NCBI GenBank assembly: GCA_007122045.1
Contig: SKJM01000303.1
Location: forward strand, 1 to 10,912
Direction of reading: 5' to 3'
Length of the DNA stretch: 10,912 nucleotides
Origin: Planctomycetales bacterium
Lineage (GTDB): Bacteria > Planctomycetota > Planctomycetia > Pirellulales > Thermoguttaceae
The notes under the pieces are model-generated. The model saw nothing but the letters and a program-made list of their open reading frames with translations. It did not search any database and was not told where the DNA came from. The stretch's first letter is position 1; each line of letters starts with the position of its first letter. Both the position numbers and the translations under genes were made by a program. Shown one piece after another: positions 1 through 5,759 of the stretch.

Positions 1-477
1 CGGTCCGAGCCGGTCGATCAGCTCGTCGGCAACCGGTTCGGACACCGCGTGCATGGCCGCCACGAACGCCGCGCGGTCGGCATCGGGACCGCGAATACTC
101 GCCTGCCGGGGCGCCGGAATGCCCGCCTTGACCACCCACGCCAGTTGCGCCCAGCCCCGCAACGTGTTCATGCGGTGCCGGAGCATGGGCAGCACGGAAT
201 CGGGGCTGTCTTCCCGCAGCCGCGCGGCCAGCGGAGGCGGAACCGCGTAGCCGCCTTCCTGCTTGTCCAACAGCCGCAGTGCGGTGAGGGCGTCCAGCAG
301 CATGGTGGTTGCCCGCGGGTCGGCCTTCAGGCGCTCGGCAACCTGCCGGGCGGTCCGGCGGCGGTCGCCCAGGAGCGACCACACGTTCAATTCGGCCGCG
401 GCGCCGACGACGCACGCCGGCATGAACGCGGCCGCGGTTTCGAGAATCTGTTGGCGGTCGGGAGATTGATCGAGCAT
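1..477 (-). CDS. SAM-dependent methyltransferase, N-terminal part (partial)
   Basis: The frame is open for 159 codons from ATG at 477 to the window edge, so the C-terminal catalytic half is missing. The visible part reads MLDQSPDRQQILETAAAF, then PACVVGAAAELNVWSLLGD and a winged-helix-like stretch (RTARQVAERLKADPRATTML, then LDALTALRLLDKQEGGY). This is the pattern of the dimerisation domain that precedes the Rossmann methyltransferase domain in class I O-methyltransferases of the acetylserotonin/hydroxyneurosporene type (usually about 330-350 aa). The start is supported by AAAGGATGG (483-491, minus strand) upstream. Substrate cannot be inferred because the SAM-binding and acceptor regions lie outside. 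It is transcribed away from the hydrogenase maturation operon, and no functional tie to it is visible. Confident in the domain, not in the reaction. Confidence 0.82.
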   Translation of the reverse strand, partial: MLDQSPDRQQILETAAAFMPACVVGAAAELNVWSLLGDRRRTARQVAERLKADPRATTMLLDALTALRLLDKQEGGYAVPPPLAARLREDSPDSVLPMLRHRMNTLRGWAQLAWVVKAGIPAPRQASIRGPDADRAAFVAAMHAVSEPVADELIDRLGP

Positions 478-499
478 GGAAACCATCCTTTGGAGCCGG

Positions 500-579
500 G
501 GTGGCGAAGCCGCCTTGCAGCACGTTGGAGTCCCGCCTTGAGGCGGCGTTGCGTGGGATAGGCTTCCCGCCTGTCCCAC
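500..579. repeat. Tandem GC-rich hairpin cluster
   Basis: Three stem-loops lie in a row. First: GGTGGC (500-505) pairs with GCCGCC (509-514) across a GAA loop, with one G-T wobble. Second: CCGCCTTGAGGCGG (533-546), 6-bp arms. Third: GTGGGATAGGC (553-563) pairs with GCCTGTCCCAC (569-579) around TTCCC, 11 bp with one wobble. The middle element recurs inverted at 5835-5848, including the adjoining GGGACT on its strand. Composite clusters of this look are, from memory, common between planctomycete genes, so a dispersed non-coding repeat family is more likely than a local regulator. An ORF across it on the minus strand is an artefact. Confidence 0.6.
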
Positions 580-592
580 ACTTCTCGACGCG

Positions 593-621
593 GGAAACGG
601 CCGCTCGGCCGGTGCCGTTCC
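593..621. repeat. Inverted repeat / stem-loop
   Basis: GGAAACGGC (593-601) faces GCCGTTCC (614-621); the arms pair over 8 bp with a single bulged A and enclose a 12-nt GC-rich loop. It directly follows the three-hairpin cluster and may belong to the same composite element. There is no following T-run, so it does not look like an intrinsic terminator. Confidence 0.45.
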
Positions 622-746
622 TTCTCATTCTAACCCGCCCCCGGATCGCCCGGAAGGGGAGCGCCAACCCTGCGCGCGGGTCGCCCCGGCCGCTCGCGCC
701 GCAGGCACCGCCCGCGCTACCGATACAACCCGGACCGGGCGGCACC

Positions 747-775
747 TGGAAACGGGCACGCCTTAGCCGTATACT
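747..775 (+). promoter_or_regulatory. Candidate sigma70 promoter of the hydrogenase maturation operon
   Basis: TGGAAA (747-752, four of six matches to TTGACA) and TATACT (770-775, five of six matches to TATAAT) are 17 bp apart. Transcription would begin near 782, leaving a leader of about 28 nt before the endopeptidase start at 810. Position and spacing are good, but the -35 is imperfect. Confidence 0.4.
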
Positions 776-809
776 TCGAGTGAAGTGTTCCCCCGACGAG
801 TCGTTCCGG

Positions 810-1289
810 ATGAAAACCCTTGTGTTGGGCCTCGGCAATCCGATTGTTTCCGACGACAGCGTTGGGCTGCGCGTGGCGGCGGAGCTGCGCACTCGCCTGG
901 CGGGTGTGGAGGGGATCGAGGTGGACGAGGACTATTGGGGCGGGCTGCGGCTGATGGAGCGGATGATCGGCTACGACCGGGCGGTGGTCATCGACGCCAT
1001 CCAGACCGGCGCCCCGCCGGGGACGATCCACCGGCTCCGACCCGCCGACCTGCCCACCCAAAGGAGCGCCTCGGCCCACGACGCGAACCTGCCCACCGCC
1101 CTGGCCCTGGGGCGGCAGGCGGGCATGCACCTGCCGCCGGACGCGGCGGTCGCCCTTGTCGCCGTCGAAGCAGCCGATATACTGAACTTCGGCGAGCAAC
1201 TGACGCCGGAGGTGGAAGCCGCCATTCCCCGGGCCGTGCAGCTCGTCCTGGAGATTTTGGCCAATCCGGCGCCGGAAGACGCGCGGTAG
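810..1289 (+). CDS. [NiFe]-hydrogenase maturation endopeptidase (HyaD/HybD/HycI family)
   Basis: This cytosolic peptidase removes the C-terminal extension of a [NiFe]-hydrogenase large subunit once nickel is inserted (family knowledge, MEROPS M52). The 159-aa product opens with MKTLVLGLGNPIVSDDSVGL, the family's GxGNxxxxDDxxG signature. Candidate nickel-sensing ligands matching Glu16, Asp62 and His93 of E. coli HybD are D16, D62 (VVIDA) and H90 (SAHDANLP). The frame is open back to 501, but the signature starts at residue 5 from the ATG at 810, which fixes the start. No strong Shine-Dalgarno is seen there. Length is normal for the family. It is the first gene of an operon with a cyclic-nucleotide-fold protein, hypA and hypB. 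Which hydrogenase it serves cannot be told, as no structural subunit lies in the window. Confidence 0.88.
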   Translation: MKTLVLGLGNPIVSDDSVGLRVAAELRTRLAGVEGIEVDEDYWGGLRLMERMIGYDRAVVIDAIQTGAPPGTIHRLRPADLPTQRSASAHDANLPTALALGRQAGMHLPPDAAVALVAVEAADILNFGEQLTPEVEAAIPRAVQLVLEILANPAPEDAR

Positions 1290-1308
1290 TTCGATCCACA
1301 CCACCACC

Positions 1309-1314
1309 AGGAGG
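1309..1314 (+). promoter_or_regulatory. Consensus Shine-Dalgarno AGGAGG
   Basis: AGGAGG stands 8 nt before the ATG at 1323 and fixes the start of the cyclic-nucleotide-fold protein. It is the strongest ribosome-binding site of the operon; the other three genes there lack a clear one. Confidence 0.7.
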
Positions 1315-1322
1315 ACCAGGAA

Positions 1323-1769
1323 ATGATTTCGCCCGAAATGCTCCGCCGCTACCCGTATTTCGCCGGCGTCAGCGATGAAAGCCTCAAAGAGATCGCCATG
1401 ATTGCCGAGGAGAAGCACGTGCCCGCCGGCACGCGCATGTTCGGCGAAGGCGACCCGGCCAATCACCTCTATATTATTGCGAAGGGGGAGGTCAACATCG
1501 ACTACTTGCTCGGCGACGGCGCGGTGCGGACGGTCGACACGCTGGTCGACGGCGATCTGCTCGTCTGGTCGGCCTTGATCGAGCCGTACAAGACGACGGC
1601 CATCGGCACGACGACGAAAGACTGCGAGCTGGTGTGCATCGACGCCCCCCGCTTGAGGGCTCTGTGCGAGAAAGCTCCTCTTTTGGGCTACCGGCTGACC
1701 GGCCAAGTGGCGAAACTGCTGGCCAATCGGCTGGAAGGCGCCCGGGTCCAGTTGGCGGCAGTCGGGTAG
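1323..1769 (+). CDS. Cyclic nucleotide-binding-fold protein in hydrogenase maturation operon
   Basis: A 148-aa stand-alone cNMP-binding fold with no DNA-binding helix-turn-helix, enzyme domain or membrane segment. Residues 8-20 (RRYPYFAGVSDES) and 33-60 (VPAGTRMFGEGDPANHLYII, then AKGEVNID) are the usual Crp/Fnr-type beta-roll motifs. Where a cAMP-binding protein has its phosphate-binding cassette (GE, then an Arg-Ala pair), this one has GDLLVWSALIEPYKTTAIG (78-96), lacking the GE and Arg residues. It may therefore bind another ligand or act as a protein partner. It lies 33 nt after the endopeptidase and 11 nt before hypA, clearly in the same operon. I recall similar small proteins beside group 3b-type hydrogenases, which hints at the partner enzyme but does not prove it. 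Domain is certain; ligand and role are unknown. Confidence 0.82.
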   Translation: MISPEMLRRYPYFAGVSDESLKEIAMIAEEKHVPAGTRMFGEGDPANHLYIIAKGEVNIDYLLGDGAVRTVDTLVDGDLLVWSALIEPYKTTAIGTTTKDCELVCIDAPRLRALCEKAPLLGYRLTGQVAKLLANRLEGARVQLAAVG

Positions 1770-1780
1770 CGCGCCCGCCC

Positions 1781-2137
1781 ATGCACGAGTTGGCGATTGT
1801 CGAGGCCCTGATTGAGCAGGTCGACCGTGAGTTGCACCGTGCGGGTCAGACGGGGCGCGTGGTGGAACTGAACCTGGCGGTCGGACGCCTGTCGGGCGTG
1901 CACAGCGGGTCGCTCCGGTTCGCGTTCGAGTTGCTCAGTCCCGGCTCGGTCGTCGAGGGCGCGGCGATGAACATCAGCGAACCCCCGGCCACTTGCCGGT
2001 GCCGCGACTGCGGCCACAGCGAACCGATCGACGAGTTGGCGGCCCAGTGCCCAAGCTGCGGCAGCGGCAATATCGTCATTGAAGGCGGGCGCGAACTGAC
2101 GCTCGACAGCATCGAGTTGGAACCGAACGAATCATGA
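1781..2137 (+). CDS. hypA: Hydrogenase/urease nickel incorporation protein HypA
   Basis: HypA is the nickel metallochaperone that works with HypB to insert nickel into the hydrogenase large subunit. The 118-aa product (family norm about 113-120) begins MHELAIVEAL, with the N-terminal Met-His-Glu used to bind nickel. The zinc site is given by CRDC (C74, C77) and CPSC (C90, C93), matching the paired CxxC motifs of the family. The frame is open upstream to 1634, but the MHE start at 1781 is mandatory for function. The stop overlaps the hypB start in ATGA, so translation is probably coupled. No clear Shine-Dalgarno precedes it. Confidence 0.95.
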   Translation: MHELAIVEALIEQVDRELHRAGQTGRVVELNLAVGRLSGVHSGSLRFAFELLSPGSVVEGAAMNISEPPATCRCRDCGHSEPIDELAAQCPSCGSGNIVIEGGRELTLDSIELEPNES

Positions 2138-2802
2138 GAATCGTCGCCGCAAAAAAACTCCTGAAGGCCAACGACCTGCTGGCCGCCGAGAATCGGGCGA
2201 AGCTGGCGGCGGCGGGCGTGGCGGCTGTGAATATTCTGGGTTCGCCCGGCGCGGGCAAGACCACCCTGCTGGAGGCCCTGTTCGCCGCCCTTGCCCACCG
2301 GGCCCGCCCGGCGGTCATCGAGGGCGACATTGCCGGCGCCCTCGACGCCGAGCGCATCGCGCGGCTCGGCGTGCCCGTCGTGCAGATCAACACCGACGGC
2401 GCGTGCCACCTTGACGCCGGCATGATCGCCGCCGCCCTGGCCGACCTGGACCTTCAGGCCGTCGACCTGCTGTTCATCGAGAACGTGGGCAACCTGGTGT
2501 GCACCGCCGGCTTCGACCTGGGCGAGCAGATGCGCGCCGTCGTGCTCAGCACGGTCGAAGGCGACGACAAGGCCGTCAAGTATCCGGCCATCTTCCAAGG
2601 TTCCGACGCACTGGTGATGACCAAGTGCGACCTGCTGGGCCATACCAACTTCGACCCCGCGCGCGTCGCTGCCGACTACCGGCGCCTGGCGCCCGACGGC
2701 CGCGTGTTCGAGGTGTGCGCCACCACCGGCGACGGCATTCCGGCCGTCGCGGCGTGGCTGCTCGGTTCGGAGGGTTCGGGTCGCGAGCGCACCGAAACCT
2801 GA
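2134..2802 (+). CDS. hypB: Hydrogenase nickel incorporation GTPase HypB
   Basis: HypB is a GTPase that transfers nickel, with HypA, to the hydrogenase large subunit in the cytosol. The 222-aa product shows Walker A GSPGAGKTT (36-44), EGDIAG (63-68), the metal-site motif DGACHLDA with C91 and H92, NVGNLVC with C123, VEGDDK (141-146) and the guanine-specificity motif TKCD (163-166). C91, H92 and C123 match the GTPase-domain metal ligands Cys166, His167 and Cys198 of E. coli HypB. The N-terminus lacks both the CxxCGC-type high-affinity nickel site and the His-rich tract of some homologues, so no nickel-storage role is expected. Its end lies only 13 nt from the convergent encapsulin gene, with no visible terminator. 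Confidence 0.95.
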   Translation: MRIVAAKKLLKANDLLAAENRAKLAAAGVAAVNILGSPGAGKTTLLEALFAALAHRARPAVIEGDIAGALDAERIARLGVPVVQINTDGACHLDAGMIAAALADLDLQAVDLLFIENVGNLVCTAGFDLGEQMRAVVLSTVEGDDKAVKYPAIFQGSDALVMTKCDLLGHTNFDPARVAADYRRLAPDGRVFEVCATTGDGIPAVAAWLLGSEGSGRERTET

Positions 2803-2815
2803 CCCCCGCCCCCGG

Positions 2816-3619
2816 CTAGGCCTTCAGTTCGACGGCGGCTTCCGGCCGGAGTACGCGGAACGTGAACGACTCGGTCAGGAACAATTCGACGTGGTGGCGG
2901 TCGTGGGTGGCGAAGCCGACGGCCAGGTCCTGGCCGACGGTCAGCTCGAAGTCGCCGCCGGCGGTGGAAAGGAGCACGCCGCCTTGGAGCGCCTGGGTGG
3001 CGAGAATTTCGCCGCCGAGCATGTCCTGGATGATTCGGGCGGGGGGGAAGCCTCCCTGGCCGGCCTGGATCAGCCCGGCGTACGCGTCGATGCCCAACAC
3101 CAGCGAATAGGGGCCGGGCACGCCGGCCAGCCGCAGTTCCTTCAGCCCTTGGGCGACCGCCTGGGGATAGGCTTCGGGGTCGCCCGGCAGCTTGACCGAC
3201 TCGTGCGCGGCTTGCTCGATGATCCCCCGGATGCCGCCGGGCTCGAAACCCGTGTACACGGCGGCGTCTTCGAAGTACGCCACGCGCCGGGCCGCCTCTT
3301 CGACCGGGGTCAAGTCCAGGTCCTTGCAGCCCCGGGCGGCGTTGTCCAACTCGAGTTGCGGCAGCGTGATCGGGACCCGCACCTCGACCAGGGGCAACAC
3401 CGTGCGGACGCCCCACGGCACGTCCTGGTCGTGCGCGGCCTTGGGGATGTCGAGCCGCCCCAGGTTCACCGCGGCGTATTCCCAGCCGTGGGGGCCGCAG
3501 AAGTCGACGAGCGTGCGCGCGGTAAGCTGCGCCTTCAGGATCGTAGCGGCGACCGCATCGACTTCTTCCCACGCTTCCACGGTCAACGGGGCTAACGAAC
3601 GCTTCAGTAAGTCGGCCAT
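2816..3619 (-). CDS. Family 1 encapsulin shell protein
   Basis: This protein self-assembles into an icosahedral, virus-capsid-like (HK97 fold) nanocompartment that encloses a dedicated enzyme. The 267-aa product is close to the 264-aa Thermotoga maritima encapsulin and matches it along its length as I recall that sequence: LLKRSLAPLTVEAWEEVD (4-21), GPHGWEYAAVNLG (42-54), WGVRTVLPLVEVR (69-81), ELDNAARG (90-97), GGDFELTVGQDLAVG near residue 223, and the C-terminal LFLTESFTFRVL. That length suits a small T=1 shell of 60 subunits. The start at 3619 follows the conserved MADLLKRS and a ribosome-binding site GAAAGGAAA (3626-3634, minus). It is the second gene after its cargo, EncFtn, with a 151-bp gap. 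The position of the flavin-stacking Trp87 of T. maritima is Leu (L89) here. Confidence 0.95.
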   Translation of the reverse strand: MADLLKRSLAPLTVEAWEEVDAVAATILKAQLTARTLVDFCGPHGWEYAAVNLGRLDIPKAAHDQDVPWGVRTVLPLVEVRVPITLPQLELDNAARGCKDLDLTPVEEAARRVAYFEDAAVYTGFEPGGIRGIIEQAAHESVKLPGDPEAYPQAVAQGLKELRLAGVPGPYSLVLGIDAYAGLIQAGQGGFPPARIIQDMLGGEILATQALQGGVLLSTAGGDFELTVGQDLAVGFATHDRHHVELFLTESFTFRVLRPEAAVELKA

Positions 3620-3651
3620 CGTGTATTTCCTTTCATTCGAACGGGTTGTCC

Positions 3652-3703
3652 AAAAAAATGTATCCGCCCAAGGCCGCCCGGGGCACTCCCCGCTTTGCGG
3701 CGG
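3652..3703 (-). promoter_or_regulatory. Stem-loop structure between cargo and shell genes
   Basis: In the 151-bp gap between EncFtn and encapsulin, CGGGG (3679-3683) pairs with CCCCG (3688-3692) around a 4-nt loop, inside a possible outer stem CCGCC/GGCGG (3674-3678 with 3699-3703). On the transcribed strand a run of seven T (3652-3658) follows 15 nt after the outer stem. This is too far for a classical intrinsic terminator, but it could attenuate read-through or stabilise the upstream message and so set the cargo-to-shell ratio. Weak evidence; it may be chance in GC-rich DNA. Confidence 0.25.
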
Positions 3704-3770
3704 AACCTCCCATCCGGCAGGCGCCGGCGCCGCGGCGCGGGACGCAGGATTCCGGGCGGTAAGGGGTCGC

Positions 3771-4142
3771 CTATTTGGTGAACTTTCCGATGCCCATCCC
3801 CTCGCCCTCCACGGCCGGCGGGTGGGCGCTGCCCGTGCCGCCCCCGGTCGCCGCTTCCTCGATGGTGTGGATCGGCCCGGAGGTGAACAGGTAGGTGCGA
3901 AGGTCCTCATCGAACTTCGGGATTCGTCGCCGCAGCCACTCCAAGGCCATGGCAGCGTGCTCGATCTCCTCGTCGCGGTTGTGCAGCAAGATGGCCTTCA
4001 ACTCGGCGTCGGGAGTGACTTCGGCCCGCTGGTGATACCACGCCACGGCCTCCAATTCCTCGATGGTGGCACTGAGGGCGCGGTGGATATCGCGGGCCTC
4101 GGCCGATAATTCGGCCGGGGGTTCGTGGTAAGCGAGTGCCAT
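3771..4142 (-). CDS. Encapsulated ferritin-like protein (EncFtn), encapsulin cargo
   Basis: EncFtn is a two-helix ferritin-like protein that dimerises to form a di-iron ferroxidase centre, oxidising Fe(II) for mineral storage inside an encapsulin shell. The 123-aa product carries EELEAVAWYHQR (28-39) and HNRDEEIEHAAMALEWLRR (54-72), very close to Rhodospirillum rubrum EncFtn as recalled. E29, E59 and H62 correspond to its iron ligands E32, E62 and H65. LRTYLFTSGPI (81-91) follows, then a Gly/Pro-rich linker (about 97-115). The last residues MGIGKF (116-121) plus TK match the encapsulin-loading consensus LTVGSL position by position. A Shine-Dalgarno GGAGAA (4152-4157, minus) supports the start. 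The gene leads the encapsulin operon. Confidence 0.95.
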   Translation of the reverse strand: MALAYHEPPAELSAEARDIHRALSATIEELEAVAWYHQRAEVTPDAELKAILLHNRDEEIEHAAMALEWLRRRIPKFDEDLRTYLFTSGPIHTIEEAATGGGTGSAHPPAVEGEGMGIGKFTK

Positions 4143-4201
4143 AGTGCGTGGTTCTCCGTTTTCGTGGCGGCAGTCAGGTGAACACGATCCGTAGTCTGAG
4201 G

Positions 4202-4230
4202 ATTCTATACGTACGCCCGGGCCACTTCAA
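4202..4230 (-). promoter_or_regulatory. Near-consensus sigma70 promoter of the EncFtn-encapsulin operon
   Basis: On the minus strand TTGAAG (4225-4230) and TAGAAT (4202-4207) are separated by exactly 17 bp. Transcription should begin near 4195, giving a leader of about 53 nt before the EncFtn start. The strong match implies expression independent of the fumarase gene upstream. I see no convincing Fur box or OxyR-like site overlapping it. Confidence 0.6.
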
Positions 4231-4241
4231 GCCCCCCCGGT

Positions 4242-5675
4242 TCACGGCCGTTCGGGGTGCGTCATGCGCCAGGGATCGAGGGCCTTCTGCAGTTCGGCTT
4301 CCGGAAGGACACTTTTTTCCACGCACAACTGGCGGATCGTCTTGCCGTTCTCGAAGGCCTCCTGGGCCAGCGACGCTGCCTGCTCGTATCCGATGTAGGG
4401 ACTCAGGCCGGTCACCAGCGCCAAGCTGCGCTCGATGCCCTCGGCGCACGCCTCGGGGTTGGCCTCCATGCCGGCCAGGCACAGGTCGGTGAAGGCGGCC
4501 ACCGCTCCGGCCAGGATGCGGACGCTTTCCAGGGCGGCGTCGGCCATGACCGGCATCATCACGTTCAGTTGGAACTGGCCGCCGGCCGCGCCGCAGAAGT
4601 CGATCGTGTGGTTGTTGCCCATCACCCGCGCGGCGGCCTGCATGAGGGCCTCGCACAGCACGGGGTTGACCTTGCCCGGCATGATGGAACTGCCCGGCTG
4701 CCGGTCGGGCAGGCGCAGTTCGTTCAGCCCGCAGCGGGGGCCGGAGGCCAGCCAGCGGATGCCGTTGGCCACGTTGAACAGGGTGACCGCCACCGTGCAC
4801 AACTGGCCGTGGCATTCCACCAGCCCGTCGCGCTGGGCGTTCGCCTCGAAGTGGTCGGCGGCCTCAAGGAACGCGATGCCCAGTTCCTGGTCGAGGAGGC
4901 TGCACAGATTGCGGGCGAACCGGGGGTGCGTGTTGATGCCGCTTCCCGTGGCGGTGCCGCCGATGGGTAGTTCCAATACCGCCTCCATGGCCAGGCCGGC
5001 CCGACCTACGGAACGGTCGAGCTGGCGGGCCATGCCGCCGATCTCCTGGCCGAGGGCCACGGGCGTGGCGTCGGCCAAATGCGTTCGCCCGATCTTGAGG
5101 ACCGTCTGCCACGCCTTCGATTTTTCCGCCAGCACCCCCCCACACTTCCGCAGCGCCGGGATAAGCCGCCCGCGGATGGCCCGGGCAACCGACACGTGGA
5201 TGGCCGTGGGGAACACGTCGTTGCTGCTTTGGCCTAGATTAACGTGGTCGTTCGGATGGATGGGCTTTTCCATGGCAAACCGGTCGCCTCCGGCCAGCTC
5301 GATGGCCCGATTGGCGATGACCTCGTTCGCGTTCATGTTCGTCGACGTGCCCGAGCCCGTCTGGAAGACGTCGATCGGGAACTGGTCGTCGAACTTTCCG
5401 TCGGCCACTTCGCGGGCGGCGCGGAGGAGCGCGTCGATTTGGCCGGGTTCAAGCGGGCGGCGGCTCTTCGACGGGTCGCCCAAGAGGCCGAGATCGCGGT
5501 TCACCAGCGCGGCCGCCCACTTGACAAATCCCAGGGCATGTACCAATTCGGGCGGGATAGCCCGACCCGAAATAGGGAAGTTCTCGACTGCCCGTTGCGT
5601 TTGTGCCCCGTAATACGCCTCGCGGGGCAGCCGCACCTCGCCCATGCTGTCGCGTTCTGTTCGGTAGTCGGTCAT
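4242..5675 (-). CDS. fumC: Class II fumarate hydratase (fumarase C)
   Basis: Interconverts fumarate and L-malate in the cytosolic TCA cycle; class II enzymes are iron-independent homotetramers. The 477-aa product (family about 460-470) shows the superfamily blocks in order: YYGAQTQRAVENF (21-33), GSGTSTNMNANEV (107-119), PNDHVNLGQSSND (141-153), GRTHLADATP (196-205, with H199 as the catalytic-base-associated His) and the signature GSSIMPGKVNPV (328-339), whose S329/S330 holds the catalytic serine. SPYIGYEQAA (425-434), in place of the usual NPHIGY, favours fumarase over aspartase, as does the overall match. The start at 5675 lacks a good Shine-Dalgarno. The gene has its own promoter at 5716-5744 and lies 99 bp upstream of the EncFtn gene, which has a separate promoter. 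Confidence 0.95.
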   Translation of the reverse strand: MTDYRTERDSMGEVRLPREAYYGAQTQRAVENFPISGRAIPPELVHALGFVKWAAALVNRDLGLLGDPSKSRRPLEPGQIDALLRAAREVADGKFDDQFPIDVFQTGSGTSTNMNANEVIANRAIELAGGDRFAMEKPIHPNDHVNLGQSSNDVFPTAIHVSVARAIRGRLIPALRKCGGVLAEKSKAWQTVLKIGRTHLADATPVALGQEIGGMARQLDRSVGRAGLAMEAVLELPIGGTATGSGINTHPRFARNLCSLLDQELGIAFLEAADHFEANAQRDGLVECHGQLCTVAVTLFNVANGIRWLASGPRCGLNELRLPDRQPGSSIMPGKVNPVLCEALMQAAARVMGNNHTIDFCGAAGGQFQLNVMMPVMADAALESVRILAGAVAAFTDLCLAGMEANPEACAEGIERSLALVTGLSPYIGYEQAASLAQEAFENGKTIRQLCVEKSVLPEAELQKALDPWRMTHPERP

Positions 5676-5715
5676 AGTGAAGGTCCGGCAGGGTCGTCAT
5701 CCGTCATTTCCCTCG

Positions 5716-5744
5716 ATTATTCAAACGCGGCGACGGCACGTCAA
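5716..5744 (-). promoter_or_regulatory. Near-consensus sigma70 promoter of fumC
   Basis: On the minus strand TTGACG (5739-5744, five of six) and AATAAT (5716-5721, five of six) are 17 bp apart. The predicted start near 5709 leaves a leader of about 34 nt. A 19-bp palindrome is centred roughly 60 bp upstream of that start, where class I activators commonly bind. Confidence 0.62.
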
Positions 5745-5759
5745 GCCGATGGGGGACCG

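Larger units (their letters stand above)
478..809. other. Divergent intergenic region with four stem-loops
   Basis: This 332-bp gap separates the leftward methyltransferase from the rightward hydrogenase maturation operon. I see no convincing small gene. It holds four consecutive inverted repeats between 500 and 621, a possible leftward -10 box (TAGAAT on minus, 627-632, with a poor -35 TTCCGG at 650-655) and a rightward promoter at 747-775. Because both flanking genes start here, the hairpins cannot be terminators of either. If the leftward promoter is real they lie in the methyltransferase leader. Confidence 0.6.

Noticed and set aside
387..581. 64-aa minus-strand frame across the hairpin cluster
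   Set aside because: Its sequence is just the translation of the hairpin repeat plus an off-frame part of the methyltransferase; typical of false genes called over dispersed repeats.
500..621. Hairpins read as intrinsic terminators
   Set aside because: Both neighbouring genes begin here, and no T-run follows any stem on either strand.
717..1706. 329-aa open frame on the minus strand
   Set aside because: It lies opposite the endopeptidase and cNMP-fold genes, which have clear family motifs, and its Arg/Gly/His-rich product has no recognisable domain. It is a GC-rich antisense shadow.
3620..3910. Longer N-terminus for encapsulin from an upstream in-frame ATG
   Set aside because: It would run through the EncFtn gene and the gap, while MADLLKRS at 3619 matches the family start and has a ribosome-binding site.
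4435..5613. 392-aa open frame on the plus strand
   Set aside because: Antisense to fumC, whose superfamily motifs are unambiguous; the predicted product has no family features.
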